A DNA stretch of 64,000 nt from Gordionus sp. m RMFG-2023 (GCF_954871325.1 NC_088775.1:32961561-33025560), one strand, 5' to 3'. Counted from the first letter of the stretch, positions 40,801 to 43,795 are shown. Program-made: numbers and translations. The notes: generated by a model from the letters alone, not told the origin.

Positions 40801-43403
40801 GTAGATATTAGATTATCACATAGATCAACTCCACCCATGTGTTTGTTATAAGCACTTACCATATTTGGCTGATGAATTTTTATTTTAGAAGATATTTTCT
40901 TAGAATACCTTGAAACATTAGAAAGCAAAGAGATAGTGTGGCATGTCGATGCAACGGTCACCATCGAATTATCATTCCAACGAACTACAAATATTTCGTT
41001 TAATTTTTCAAACCTATAATCATAATATCCTCTTTCTTTTTTTGCTACAACCTTTATAGATTCAACTGGGCAATGCTCTATTCTATTGTCCCTCACAGTT
41101 CCAGTTGCAAAATATCCCATTTGTTTTAAGTATGACAAGAGTTTAAATGATGTAAAGAAATTATCAAAATATATTTTATGATAATTTGGTTTTTGCAATT
41201 TAATAATTTTATGATTACATTTCCACCTAATCCATATTCATATTTATTTTCGCTTTTTCCTTGATATATATCAAATGAGAATACGCAACCGTCGGAAGAA
41301 GCCAATATCCAAGACTTGTATCCGAATCTAATTGGTTTTCCTTTTATGAACATTTTGCAAGAATGTCTTCCTCGATATGGTATCATCTCGTCATCTATTG
41401 ATAAATGATGTTTGAAAATTCCGAATTGCTGAAATTTATTATTCAATATATTAATGTAAGGCCTAACTTTATAAAATCTATCATGTATATCTATTTTAGT
41501 ATTGTCTGCCAAATGGATATTATATTTCAAATTTCGAAATTGTAATTGGGTCATTGTATCCCGGATTATTGGAATAGAAATATCGCTATCATTAGACCAG
41601 TACATTCTTTCTTGTGGGAGAGAATGATATCCAGTAAATAATAGAATTCCAATAAATCTCTGAATATCTTGGATGGTTATGCATATGTTAGGTCTATTCA
41701 TTTGTTTAGCATAAATATTACTTTGTTTTACAATTAGTGAATATAAGTCTTCGTCGAAAATTAAAGAAAATATATCTGATGGACTTTTACCATGTAAATC
41801 ATTTTCAAGTTTTATTACATCTTTCTTTTATCCATTGAAAGGACCTGAAGAATATATTGCATCCGTTTTTCTCCATTTTAAATTGTGAGAAATTCGAGAA
41901 TAGCTTCTTGTAGAATATGGTTCTGGAAGGTCGTCATCAACTGAATTATGAATCTCCAATTCTCCAGCTGTATCTGAAGGCAAAACTCCGACATTTGTTA
42001 AGTCATTTTCATCGAAATCTTCTTCATCACTAACTGCAGAGGGGTTTGGCGGAATTATAACCATATCTCTTTCTTCAATTGGTTCCTCTTCAAAAAGTTG
42101 AGCAAGCGTTTGTTCAATTGTTAGAAAACGTTTCATTAAAAAAATTTATTAAAAATTAAATATCTAGACAAATTATTTTCGTAGAATCTTGATTTTTTTA
42201 TTAGTCATCTATTATTTTGATAATTTTGATTGAATTGACAAAACAGGTGCATAATATTTTATATAAATAAAATAAAATCTTTAGAAAGGAAGAGGCTAAA
42301 AATAATTTTAAACTTTTGAATATTTATGAACCTAATAATTTCATATAATTTGATCGGGATAAAAAATTATAATAGGAACAATATATTATTCGATTTAATC
42401 TCAGGGGGCTAAAAAAATTTTTTTAATTATTTTCAAAAGGTCTTTTTTTGGGTATAAAATTTTTTAAAAAAAATTCTTAGGGGGCTCGAGCCACCCATCC
42501 CTCCTCCCCCCACCCTTAGTGACGGTAGTGGTTTTAATATAAAAAATTATAATTCATTATGTTAAATTTCATTTGTTTGAATTTTTTAAATAATTTATAC
42601 TGCTAGATGGTTAACGGTGCATATATGCACCAGTCAACTTTATGTGGTTACCTATTAAAATTTTAATTATTTAAAAATTCAAAAATGATTGATAAATATT
42701 GATATATCTATAAAGAATATATACACACTAGTTTTCATCGAAATAATTTTATAATATGCTTGTGAGATGACTTAAAAAATTTTGCATTTTAGACCTCATA
42801 AATTCGCAAAGTTTGAGGGTTTCTTAGGGACATAAAAAAATATTTTTTTCATATTTTTCTTTTCCAGTTTTGAAGTACAATGTCTGAACTATATAAAAAT
42901 CTTTTTTATTATTTTTTAAAATAAAAACTACTATGTTAAAATAAGGTATATAGGAGGTGGTGCATATATGCACCGTTAACCAGTAACGGGTTAAATTTAT
43001 AAATGTTTAAAAATAGCATATGATCTTTAATAGCTGGCCCTTATAATAAGATAACAATTAGTATCAAGCTCAAAACTTTGTACAATCATCTGATTTATCT
43101 GAATTCCTATTGACCGTCATTCTTTTTAAACTAAACCCTTCTCATCCAAGCTTACATGAGCTTTGTTTAATATTAAGCCCAATAAAAATATTTCCTGGCT
43201 ATAAGCGAATCTCAAAAATTATTATATTTAAATTTGAAACTATGTGTTCGTTGAAGGATAGATACAGAATATTTTTTAAAGTAATCATAAAATAGAAGGA
43301 ATGGTTAAAAAAACTCGATAATTACTTCATGCCTCCTGTTTTCGATATCTTCCACCGTTTCTAAAACGGGTATGTCCTTGACTTCCGTATTGACTTCTTC
43401 CAT
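1465..43403 (-). CDS. alpha-Spec: Alpha-spectrin gene, N-terminal part, 30 exons, 3' end outside window
   Basis: Alpha-spectrin pairs with beta-spectrin to form the rod-like tetramers of the actin-linked membrane skeleton. The translated exons follow the order of fly and human alpha-spectrin: tetramerisation helix, repeats 1-9, SH3 inside repeat 9, repeats 10-14 and part of repeat 15. Coding totals 5193 bp (1731 residues) in the window, against roughly 2400-2480 residues for the whole family protein, so the last repeats and EF-hands are off the left edge. Each repeat shows the usual helix A pattern (LQxFxRDxDExxxWI) and helix B pattern ([11 protein letters not shown]). Introns range from 61 bp (exons 18/19) to over 4 kb and hold most of the mobile elements. 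No frameshift or stop was found in the joined exons, so the gene looks functional. The calpain/caspase insert of vertebrate SPTAN1 is absent. Exon boundaries were assigned by eye from GT/AG sites and family alignment. Confidence 0.95.
2677..4521 (+). mobile_element. hAT transposon remnant with GGCCCGG subterminal repeats
   Basis: Ends CAGAGACCTGCAGGC and its inverse; flanks GAAAATAT (2669-2676) and GAAAATGT (4522-4529), 7 of 8 matching. Both ends carry repeated CCCGGGCCGGGCCT words about 30 bp apart. Near 3560-3690 the plus strand encodes [17 protein letters not shown] and [11 protein letters not shown], the C-terminal dimerisation region of hAT transposases; the rest is degraded. It sits inside fold-back copy 1, so it is the younger insertion. 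Confidence 0.85.
3504..3767 (+). pseudogene. hAT transposase C-terminal fragment
   Basis: An 87-codon frame whose middle (about 3560-3690) reads [19 protein letters not shown] then [13 protein letters not shown], the hAT dimerisation domain (normally LPxxxWW...YPxLxxxAxxxLxIPASSxxxERxFS). After VSGIF it loses register with the family. The upstream catalytic domain is not recognisable. Not a working gene. Confidence 0.7.
5809..7942 (+). mobile_element. hAT transposon with GTATCTTGTATCTT ends, nested in fold-back copy 1
   Basis: Ends CAGGGTTGGGCA and TGCCCAACCCTG; perfect 8-bp duplication ATTAATAC (5801-5808, 7943-7950). Both ends carry many GTATCTTGTATCTT/GATACAAGATAC words. The interior carries transposase pieces on the plus strand. 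At 2134 bp it is near the length of a small autonomous hAT, but it is broken. Confidence 0.92.
6220..7580 (+). pseudogene. hAT transposase pseudogene
   Basis: Pieces in order: [17 protein letters not shown] (second catalytic Asp region, near 6350), [12 protein letters not shown] (the Cys-x-x-His of hAT, near 6600), [10 protein letters not shown] (near 7155), and [17 protein letters not shown] plus [19 protein letters not shown] (dimerisation domain, 7450-7570). The pieces lie in different frames with stops between, so it is not functional. A stretch of TGCTGATATATAA repeats follows the stop codon. Confidence 0.85.
8719..9582. other. Intron sequence, nothing recognised
   Basis: AT-rich sequence between the fold-back element and exon 29. 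Two open frames near 9000-9210 overlap on opposite strands and match nothing I recognise. No inverted repeats or target duplications were seen. Confidence 0.5.
9583..9867 (-). CDS. alpha-Spec: alpha-spectrin exon 29 (residues 1503-1597)
   Basis: Repeat 13 end and repeat 14: [20 protein letters not shown], then [20 protein letters not shown], matching [20 protein letters not shown] and [20 protein letters not shown]. It ends in DPTSIE, equivalent to DPANIQ. Markedly GC-rich. Acceptor ACAG, donor GAA|GTTAAT, phase 0. Confidence 0.96.
10014..10227 (-). CDS. alpha-Spec: alpha-spectrin exon 28 (residues 1431-1502)
   Basis: Repeat 13: [18 protein letters not shown], then a Ser/Thr/Ala loop with [19 protein letters not shown] and FDKAINVQ. 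The loop resembles the insect DDDANAGGNVEALIKKH rather than the human EDKGDSLDS form, with a few extra residues. Acceptor ACAG, donor CAG|GTTTGT, phase 0 at its end. Confidence 0.96.
10418..10566 (-). CDS. alpha-Spec: alpha-spectrin exon 27 (residues 1382-1431)
   Basis: Repeat 12 helix [22 protein letters not shown], then [20 protein letters not shown], matching HRTEIDARAGTFGAFEQFGN and LLQANHYASPEIKEKI. Acceptor AACAG, donor GAA CA|GTTATT, phase 2, chosen because exon 28 then restores Gln-Glu-Trp. Confidence 0.92.
10913..11012 (-). CDS. alpha-Spec: alpha-spectrin exon 26 (residues 1348-1381)
   Basis: Repeat 12: [19 protein letters not shown], then [15 protein letters not shown], matching RDLLAWINSMMSLVTSDEL and ANDVTGAEALIERHQ. 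Acceptor TAAAG, donor ATG|GTTAGT, phase 0 at its end. The upstream intron (11013-15528) holds a 2.7-kb fold-back-like hAT. Confidence 0.93.
11111..13847 (-). mobile_element. Fold-back-like hAT element, copy 2
   Basis: Ends TAGTGTTGCG and the inverse of TAGTGTTACG; perfect 8-bp duplication ATTATAAT (11103-11110, 13848-13855). The left arm has GACAATTGTC units at 11732, 11850, 11963, 12083, 12201 and 12319; the right arm at 12827, 12945, 13063, 13180 and 13300, reversed. Spacing is 113-120 bp. The loop (about 12420-12780) has a GC patch like that of copy 1. The asymmetric end sequences show that the whole element is reversed relative to copy 1. No coding frame. Confidence 0.88.
11160..11350. 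repeat. Tandem ~16-bp subterminal repeat
   Basis: About ten head-to-tail copies of AAAATTGGCTAAGCCT with variants (AATCGGCT, ATGGGCTATGCC). They lie just inside the left end of fold-back copy 2. The other ends of both copies carry only two to four such words, so this array has expanded locally. The words may be transposase-binding sites (inference). Confidence 0.85.
13856..14800. repeat. Interleaved direct repeats in intron
   Basis: A ~150-bp unit containing AATAATCTAAGTCTTTGTCT and AAGCATTTTGATCAAATTTA is present twice in tandem (about 14318-14465 and 14465-14605). A segment with TTGCCAACTTTACAA and GGGTTGCTT occurs at about 14105 and 14602. A segment with TTTTTGACCATTTA[AC]GAAGT occurs near 14020, 14185 and 14725. 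The left part (13848-13980) shares sequence with 31070-31185. No coding capacity recognised. Confidence 0.7.
15060..15165. repeat. Solo end of a hairpin-tipped miniature element
   Basis: Contains CGTCATTTTTGACGGG, a stem-loop, followed by ATAACAGCTAGTAT. It matches the right end of the complete miniature element at 34755-35160, including the upstream run with ATCATTGAATAAAGG. No matching left end was found nearby. Confidence 0.6.
15529..15710 (-). CDS. alpha-Spec: alpha-spectrin exon 25 (residues 1288-1348)
   Basis: Repeat 11 end and repeat 12 start: [47 protein letters not shown], matching LMQSHPDTAEQ and LLDSYDLQRFLSDY. Acceptor CAAAG, donor TAC AA|GTGATT, phase 2; the next exon supplies the third base of Asn. 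Confidence 0.94.
16088..16232 (-). CDS. alpha-Spec: alpha-spectrin exon 24 (residues 1239-1287)
   Basis: Repeat 11: [45 protein letters not shown], matching RDIDETKDWIAEK and LGKDLRSVQTLQRKHEG. Acceptor ATAG, donor CGA|GTAGCC, phase 0 at its end. An overlapping open frame on this strand is out of register. Confidence 0.95.
16372..16463 (-). CDS. alpha-Spec: alpha-spectrin exon 23 (residues 1209-1239)
   Basis: Start of repeat 11: [19 protein letters not shown] and [10 protein letters not shown] match DLNEKWNNLQTLTAEKASQL and [12 protein letters not shown]. Acceptor GTAG, donor CAC AG|GTTTAA, phase 2. The intron to exon 22 (16464-18789) carries small inverted-repeat elements. Confidence 0.95.
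16629..16844. mobile_element. ~215-bp miniature inverted-repeat element, copy 1
   Basis: Begins TAGTGTGTCAACCGGCTCGA and ends GAGCCTTTCAGCAACACTA, with inner arms TTTTTAAAAACGGCTAACTC and their inverse. Homologous copies lie near 28400, 36421 and 56480. No clear target duplication is visible here. No coding frame. TAGTGTTG-type ends suggest a hAT-mobilised MITE (inference). Confidence 0.75.
17071..17941. mobile_element. Non-autonomous element with long terminal inverted repeats
   Basis: AAAATGTCAATACCCCTATT at the left is mirrored at the right (17941 leftward: AAAATGTCATTACCCCTATT). The similarity continues inward through TTTCGAACAAATTCTC and ATTCATTAAAAGTCAGC, making inverted arms of more than 100 bp. 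The interior is AT-rich without a recognisable gene. Target duplication and superfamily were not determined. Confidence 0.7.
18350..18611 (-). pseudogene. LINE-like polyprotein fragment (RPDGLT...WDATC motif)
   Basis: The minus strand reads [20 protein letters not shown], then [11 protein letters not shown], and in a neighbouring frame [18 protein letters not shown]. The combination GRRPDGLTxxPW...WDxTCxD recurs in decayed LINE-related sequences of many invertebrates. One frame change separates the two halves. The family assignment is tentative. Confidence 0.45.
18612..18789. other. Intron sequence adjoining exon 22, nothing recognised
   Basis: AT-rich spacer between the LINE-like scrap and exon 22 with no repeat or coding signal. 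Confidence 0.4.
18790..18897 (-). CDS. alpha-Spec: alpha-spectrin exon 22 (residues 1173-1208)
   Basis: C helix of repeat 10: [19 protein letters not shown] matches DLKANEVRLANMNEIAVQL, then [14 protein letters not shown]. The vertebrate calpain/caspase/calmodulin insert normally found just after this point is absent, as in fly. Acceptor ATAG, donor CAG|GTTGGC, phase 0. Confidence 0.94.
19035..19233 (-). CDS. alpha-Spec: alpha-spectrin exon 21 (residues 1106-1172)
   Basis: Repeat 10: [16 protein letters not shown], then [20 protein letters not shown], matching LVREAADLAQWIRDKE and VGEDLEEVEVLQKKFDDF. GC-rich compared with neighbouring introns. Acceptor ACAG, donor AAA|GTACAT, phase 0 at its end. 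Confidence 0.95.
19234..19672. other. Intron 20/21, nothing recognised
   Basis: AT-rich intron with no inverted repeats or protein similarity that I can see. Confidence 0.5.
19673..19830 (-). CDS. alpha-Spec: alpha-spectrin exon 20 (residues 1054-1106), second half of SH3
   Basis: Starts [20 protein letters not shown], nearly identical to fly and human SH3 ends, with the binding-face Trp and the FVPAxYVKK end intact. It then runs into a Gly/Ser linker and REKQIEQ, equivalent to KRQNQINSQY. Acceptor TTCAG, donor CAA CA|GTAATA, phase 2. Confidence 0.97.
20580..22730 (+). mobile_element. LTR retroelement fossil (Ty3-like), internally decayed
   Basis: The tail AATAAAGTTAA[TC][CT]TGTTTTGTAA of an LTR occurs at about 20595 and again near 22695. 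The right LTR appears to start at about 22570 with TGTTATAAATGC after a purine stretch; the left LTR start is unclear. TGGCGACGAAGG directly after the left LTR looks like a primer-binding site. A gag-like piece ([14 protein letters not shown], about 21150) resembles one in the 45-50 kb element, and integrase-like pieces ([25 protein letters not shown]) lie near 21780-21930. It is short for a full element and has many breaks. It sits in intron 19. Confidence 0.7.
22868..23125 (-). CDS. alpha-Spec: alpha-spectrin exon 19 (residues 968-1053), first half of SH3
   Basis: Helix B of repeat 9 ([15 protein letters not shown]), a Gln/His-rich linker, then the SH3 domain from about residue 1020: [20 protein letters not shown] and [11 protein letters not shown] match the family ALYDYxEKSPREVxMKKGD. 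The ALYDY motif is present as ALFDY. Acceptor ACAG, donor AAG|GTAATT, phase 0. The intron splits SH3 just before its Trp-Trp pair. Confidence 0.97.
23187..23404 (-). CDS. alpha-Spec: alpha-spectrin exon 18 (residues 895-967)
   Basis: C helix of repeat 8 and start of repeat 9: [36 protein letters not shown] and [12 protein letters not shown], matching HQYFADANEAESWMREKEP and GSDYGKDEDSSE. Acceptor TCAG, donor GAG|GTATAT, phase 0. The intron to exon 19 is only 61 bp. Confidence 0.96.
23664..23786 (-). CDS. alpha-Spec: alpha-spectrin exon 17 (residues 854-895)
   Basis: Repeat 8: [37 protein letters not shown], matching RDLIGVQNLIKKHQAVLAEI. Acceptor ATAG, donor GAT G|GTGATT, phase 1 at both ends. 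Confidence 0.94.
23981..24208 (-). CDS. alpha-Spec: alpha-spectrin exon 16 (residues 778-854)
   Basis: End of repeat 7 and helix A of repeat 8: [19 protein letters not shown], then [19 protein letters not shown] and NSTNR, close to LFRDLEDEAAWIREKEPIAASTNRG. Acceptor ATAG, donor AGA G|GTTTCG, phase 1, completing Gly with exon 17. Confidence 0.95.
24436..24574 (-). CDS. alpha-Spec: alpha-spectrin exon 15 (residues 732-778)
   Basis: Helix B of repeat 7: [19 protein letters not shown] and [10 protein letters not shown] align with DLTSVQNLQKKHALLEADV and MAHQDRIESI. The B-C loop is several residues longer than in fly and poorly conserved. Acceptor AAAG, donor CAA G|GTTTAA, phase 1. Confidence 0.9.
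24663..24837 (-). CDS. alpha-Spec: alpha-spectrin exon 14 (residues 673-731)
   Basis: C helix of repeat 6 and helix A of repeat 7: [20 protein letters not shown], then [18 protein letters not shown] and GSDDHGK, matching EIVVLWETLVQASDKKGT and IEDIELWLSEIEG. Acceptor AAAG, donor AAA|GTTTTA, phase 0. Confidence 0.94.
25036..25178 (-). CDS. alpha-Spec: alpha-spectrin exon 13 (residues 626-673)
   Basis: Repeat 6: [19 protein letters not shown] is almost identical to DPTNLNGKMQKHQNFEHEL, then [13 protein letters not shown]. Acceptor AAAG, donor ATC GA|GTTAGT, phase 2. An open frame reads through the acceptor upstream, but the family match begins at Asp-Pro-Thr. Confidence 0.94.
25418..25740. mobile_element. 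Degenerate non-autonomous hAT-like remnant (GGCCCG words)
   Basis: GC-rich words AAGCCCGGCCCGAAAT, GGCCCGACCGGACCCGATTT and AAGCCCGATCC, separated by AT-rich spacers, resemble the subterminal repeats of the element at 2677-4521. No intact ends or target duplication were identified. Confidence 0.45.
26590..26690 (+). repeat. Possible tRNA-derived SINE scrap
   Basis: GCGTAGCTGAATGG resembles a tRNA/SINE A box, and AGGTCTAGATTTGACC about 40 bases on resembles a degenerate B box. No tRNA cloverleaf could be drawn with confidence and no tail repeat was seen. Weak call. Confidence 0.25.
26700..27882. other. Intron sequence, nothing recognised
   Basis: AT-rich part of intron 12/13 upstream of the exon 12 donor. 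No repeats, inverted ends or protein matches were identified. Confidence 0.5.
27883..28038 (-). CDS. alpha-Spec: alpha-spectrin exon 12 (residues 574-625)
   Basis: Start of repeat 6: [19 protein letters not shown] and [19 protein letters not shown] align with RRQLLEDSNRYQQFERDCD and ETKGWISEKLKFATDDSYL. Acceptor TCAAG (no pyrimidine tract), donor TTG|GTTAAT, phase 0. Confidence 0.93.
28400..28590. mobile_element. ~215-bp miniature element, copy 2
   Basis: Shares TTTTAAAAACGACTAACTCA, TATTTTAGCCA, a GTGCCATTTACGAGCA core and the inverted right arm (ACTGAGTTGGCCGTTTTTAT) with copies at 16629, 36421 and 56480. The terminal bases have decayed. Confidence 0.65.
28722..28913 (-). CDS. alpha-Spec: alpha-spectrin exon 11 (residues 510-573)
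   Basis: Repeat 5: [36 protein letters not shown] and [13 protein letters not shown] are close matches to fly NEDLGDSLDSVEALIKKH and AAQEEKIKALDIFATKLI. The usual Lys-His after LIK is replaced by Gly-Leu. Acceptor GTAG, donor GGA|GTATAT, phase 0. Confidence 0.95.
29022..30000. mobile_element. Non-autonomous hAT with GTCGACT-rich ends
   Basis: Ends TAGTGTTGTTAAAAAGTCGA and the inverse of TAGTGTTGTTAATCGACTGA; perfect 8-bp duplication ATATAATA (29014-29021, 30001-30008). The terminal zones repeat GACTCGACTCAGTCGACTC and CAAGTCGACCCAAGTCGTGA. The interior carries at least six copies of GACTAGAGGACGAATA, several followed by TTTCAAATTAGTTATTATT. No coding frame. Lies in intron 10/11. Confidence 0.9.
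30391..30528 (-). CDS. alpha-Spec: alpha-spectrin exon 10 (residues 464-509)
   Basis: End of repeat 4 and helix A of repeat 5: [18 protein letters not shown] and [15 protein letters not shown], matching [25 protein letters not shown]. Acceptor TTTAG, donor GAG|GTTGGT, phase 0. Confidence 0.94.
30920..31021 (-). CDS. alpha-Spec: alpha-spectrin exon 9 (residues 430-463)
   Basis: Short exon for helix B/C of repeat 4: [10 protein letters not shown] aligns with GEIDAREDSF, then [15 protein letters not shown]. Acceptor TTTAG, donor AAA|GTTCGG, phase 0. The intron upstream (31022-35367) is over 4 kb and full of hAT-type elements. Confidence 0.9.
31070..31190. repeat. Repeat shared with 13848-13980; paralogous empty site of fold-back copy 2
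   Basis: CTATTATAATTATCCTCAAA and AAAACGTCAATCAAATTTAG match the right flank of fold-back copy 2 (ATTATAATAATCTTC, then AAAAAACGTCAATCAAATAT). Here the ATTATAAT target is present once, without the element. Confidence 0.75.
32180..33104 (+). mobile_element. Nested hAT-type element carrying a BED zinc-finger frame
   Basis: Ends TAGGCCTATTCAAAAA and its inverse; perfect 8-bp duplication ATAAGTAA (32172-32179, 33105-33112). Both ends are dense in ATTCGAATAATTCGAA words. One open frame encodes a BED finger. At 925 bp it lacks a catalytic domain, so it would depend on a transposase in trans. Confidence 0.92.
32584..33066 (+). CDS. BED-type zinc-finger protein fragment of hAT transposase
   Basis: A 160-codon open frame, uninterrupted. 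The BED finger has [20 protein letters not shown] (aromatic, then Cys-x-x-Cys) followed by [16 protein letters not shown] (His-x-x-x-x-His), giving the CCHH zinc ligands used by hAT transposases to bind DNA. After the finger the frame runs into Lys/Asn-rich sequence and the ATTCGAA terminal repeats, so the catalytic region has been deleted. The start Met at 32584 or the downstream ATG at 32602 are both possible. Whether it is expressed is unknown. Confidence 0.7.
   Translation: MLASLIMLEEIASNEIMLDVEDEKISSQKRAIIWDQYQILKDSEKAACNHCKSIIKCKGKTTSPLINHYNRLHSHLSKKNNKIDIFLKSTPNSSKKINFKDNLLKLFINHNIPFIYFIKKINSNYLKYSNNSNRIQIVDFIIRTNLNSKLFDSFKRIEYE
33588..34044. other. Intron sequence, nothing recognised
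   Basis: AT-rich spacer between two hAT insertions in intron 8/9. An 89-codon minus-strand frame (33605-33874) is Lys/Asn/Ile-rich and matches nothing I know. Confidence 0.4.
34053..34465. mobile_element. Short non-autonomous hAT (413 bp), CAGAGA family
   Basis: Left end CAGAGATATTCATG, right end the inverse of TAGAGACCTTCACGGGCC; perfect 8-bp duplication ATTTCAAT (34045-34052, 34466-34473). Interior words GGGCTTGGGC and CCTGGGCTA echo the GC patches of the element at 2677-4521, and its AT-rich core resembles the tandem array at 44160-44720. Confidence 0.85.
34755..35160. mobile_element. Miniature inverted-repeat element with hairpin tips
   Basis: The left end TGCTAATAGCCTGTCAAGAA is mirrored at the right by TTCTTGATGGGCTATCAGCT; inverted similarity extends about 80 bp inward (ATTTTCTTCTTTATTCAATG). 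Each tip contains a short hairpin (CCCCGTCATTCTTGATGGG) about 7 bases before CTAGT. No coding capacity. Target duplication unclear; superfamily undecided. Confidence 0.65.
35368..35541 (-). CDS. alpha-Spec: alpha-spectrin exon 8 (residues 372-429)
   Basis: Repeat 4: RREKLEKS, then [18 protein letters not shown], and [13 protein letters not shown], matching RFLADFRDLVSWINGMK and GAEALLERHQEHK. The acceptor is GAAG with no pyrimidine tract, but the Met-Ile-Lys start aligns exactly. Donor AAG|GTTTTT, phase 0. Confidence 0.92.
35828..35944 (-). CDS. alpha-Spec: alpha-spectrin exon 7 (residues 333-371)
   Basis: C helix of repeat 3, less conserved: [21 protein letters not shown] occupies the place of the fly DKQAEIANYWQSL segment. 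Placement rests on frame continuity, the Trp and the flanking exons. Acceptor ACAG, donor AAA|GTCTTA, phase 0. Confidence 0.85.
36065..36209 (-). CDS. alpha-Spec: alpha-spectrin exon 6 (residues 284-332)
   Basis: Repeat 3: [33 protein letters not shown] and ELKSLSEK align with RDADETVAWIAEKD and GRDLASVQALQRKHEG. Acceptor TTCAG, donor AAG|GTTTCT, phase 0 at its end. Confidence 0.94.
36421..36650. mobile_element. ~215-bp miniature element, copy 3
   Basis: Contains TAGTATCGCTAAATGGCTCG, AAAAACGGCTAACTAAATAT, GGCATCTATGAGTAAAAC and the inverted right arm TTTTTAAAAATCGGCTCAAA, ending in CAAAAACAATA. Same family as 16629, 28400 and 56480. Intron 5/6. Confidence 0.7.
37011..37207 (-). CDS. alpha-Spec: alpha-spectrin exon 5 (residues 219-284)
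   Basis: Linker from repeat 2 into repeat 3: [18 protein letters not shown], then [11 protein letters not shown], matching LFGAHEIQRFNRDADE. The acceptor follows a run of 11 C in gene sense, a rare strong pyrimidine tract here. Donor AAT AG|GTTTTT leaves phase 2, completed as Arg by exon 6. Confidence 0.92.
37208..38915. other. Intron 4/5: degraded repeats, no gene
   Basis: About 37300-37470 is an old inverted-arm repeat (CGGTTCGATTTTTAAAAACG ... AATCAGACTTTTTAACAACC) distantly like the 215-bp family. About 37840-38175 has GC words (GGGGCCGGACTCGGGCC, GGGCCAGGCTCGG) resembling a decayed CAGAGA-family hAT. The rest is AT-rich and unassigned. Confidence 0.5.
38916..39188 (-). CDS. alpha-Spec: alpha-spectrin exon 4 (residues 128-218)
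   Basis: End of repeat 1 and most of repeat 2, with helix [16 protein letters not shown] and helix [14 protein letters not shown]. Between them lies an insertion of roughly 15-18 residues rich in Ser, Thr and His, compared with the fly and human A-B loop. Acceptor ACAG, donor AAG|GTTTTT, phase 0. Antisense open frames over this exon are shadows. Confidence 0.93.
39416..39541 (-). CDS. alpha-Spec: alpha-spectrin exon 3 (residues 86-127)
   Basis: Helix B/C of repeat 1: [11 protein letters not shown] matches IQKHQAFEAEV, followed by SGQEMV and HYASREIQ. Acceptor CCAG, donor CAG|GTTCAT, phase 0. The donor is weak, but both flanking exons join in frame at the expected residue. Confidence 0.9.
39812..39988 (-). 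CDS. alpha-Spec: alpha-spectrin exon 2 (residues 27-85)
   Basis: Completes the tetramerisation helix ([11 protein letters not shown]) and starts repeat 1, with [16 protein letters not shown] as helix A. It ends in TTNLQ, equivalent to DPTNLQ of the fly protein, with two extra residues. Acceptor GATAG, donor CAG|GTATAA, phase 0 at both ends. Confidence 0.93.
40167..42990 (-). mobile_element. piggyBac transposon in spectrin intron 1
   Basis: Flanked by TTAA on both sides (40163-40166, 42991-42994), the piggyBac target. Inverted ends CCCATTAATGG and the inverse of CCCGTTACTGG. A 16-bp perfect palindrome, GGTGCATATATGCACC, lies inside the left end (40298-40313) and twice inside the right (42616-42631, 42959-42974). 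It carries one transposase gene on the minus strand, the same strand as the host gene. The TIRs and target site look well kept while the gene has about three disabling changes, so activity ended not very long ago or the copy was moved in trans. Confidence 0.93.
40440..42136 (-). pseudogene. PGBD-like: piggyBac transposase pseudogene
   Basis: Domains in order from 42136: an acidic N-terminus ([11 protein letters not shown]); a helical region ([19 protein letters not shown]); the catalytic core with Asp-bearing [26 protein letters not shown] and [18 protein letters not shown] followed by KKWWW; and a C-terminal Cys-rich finger [19 protein letters not shown] (about 40450-40530). These match piggyBac family order. 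Defects: an in-frame TAA at 41828-41830 with the frame continuing after it, a frameshift near 41190 between the first and second Asp blocks, and another near 40710 before the Cys-rich finger. All three catalytic Asp blocks are intact. Confidence 0.9.
43326..43403 (-). CDS. alpha-Spec: alpha-spectrin exon 1 (residues 1-26)
   Basis: Begins with ATG at 43403. The short leader ends in [14 protein letters not shown], matching the fly and human N-terminus (ETxEDIQERRxxV). This is the first half of the lone C helix that pairs with two beta-spectrin helices to close the tetramer; the paired Arg residues are conserved. The donor is GAA|GTAATT, phase 0. No upstream noncoding exon was identified. Confidence 0.9.
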
Positions 43404-43795
43404 CGTATAAATTGATCTTGGATAAATATAATTAATAAATAAATTTTAAATATTGGAAAACTCAAGGGTAAGTCTATTTAATAAAGACCACCTTTAATAG
43501 GCTGATATTTTAGGGGGGGGGGGGGGGAGGGGGGTGATACTTTGATAGGGATCGAACCAAACCCCCAAAATAAATTTGAATTAAGTAACAAAGCAATTTA
43601 AGTAAAAAGAAGAAAAAAATTTAATAATTCGAAAATAATTGATTATTAAAAAACAAAGATTATTAAGCCAATTTTTTCATTTTAAATGTATCTGATTTTC
43701 AGAGTACTCTATTACAAATAGATATTCGAACTTATAAATTTAGAAGTCTGCGTAAGCTGACCCTCTTAACCGGCAGATAACGTTTTAAATGAACC
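43404..43795. other. Region just upstream of the spectrin start codon
   Basis: Should contain 5' UTR or an intron ahead of it. I see no clear promoter motif. A run of 15 G followed by more G-rich sequence lies at 43513-43535. No upstream exon could be supported. Confidence 0.4.
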
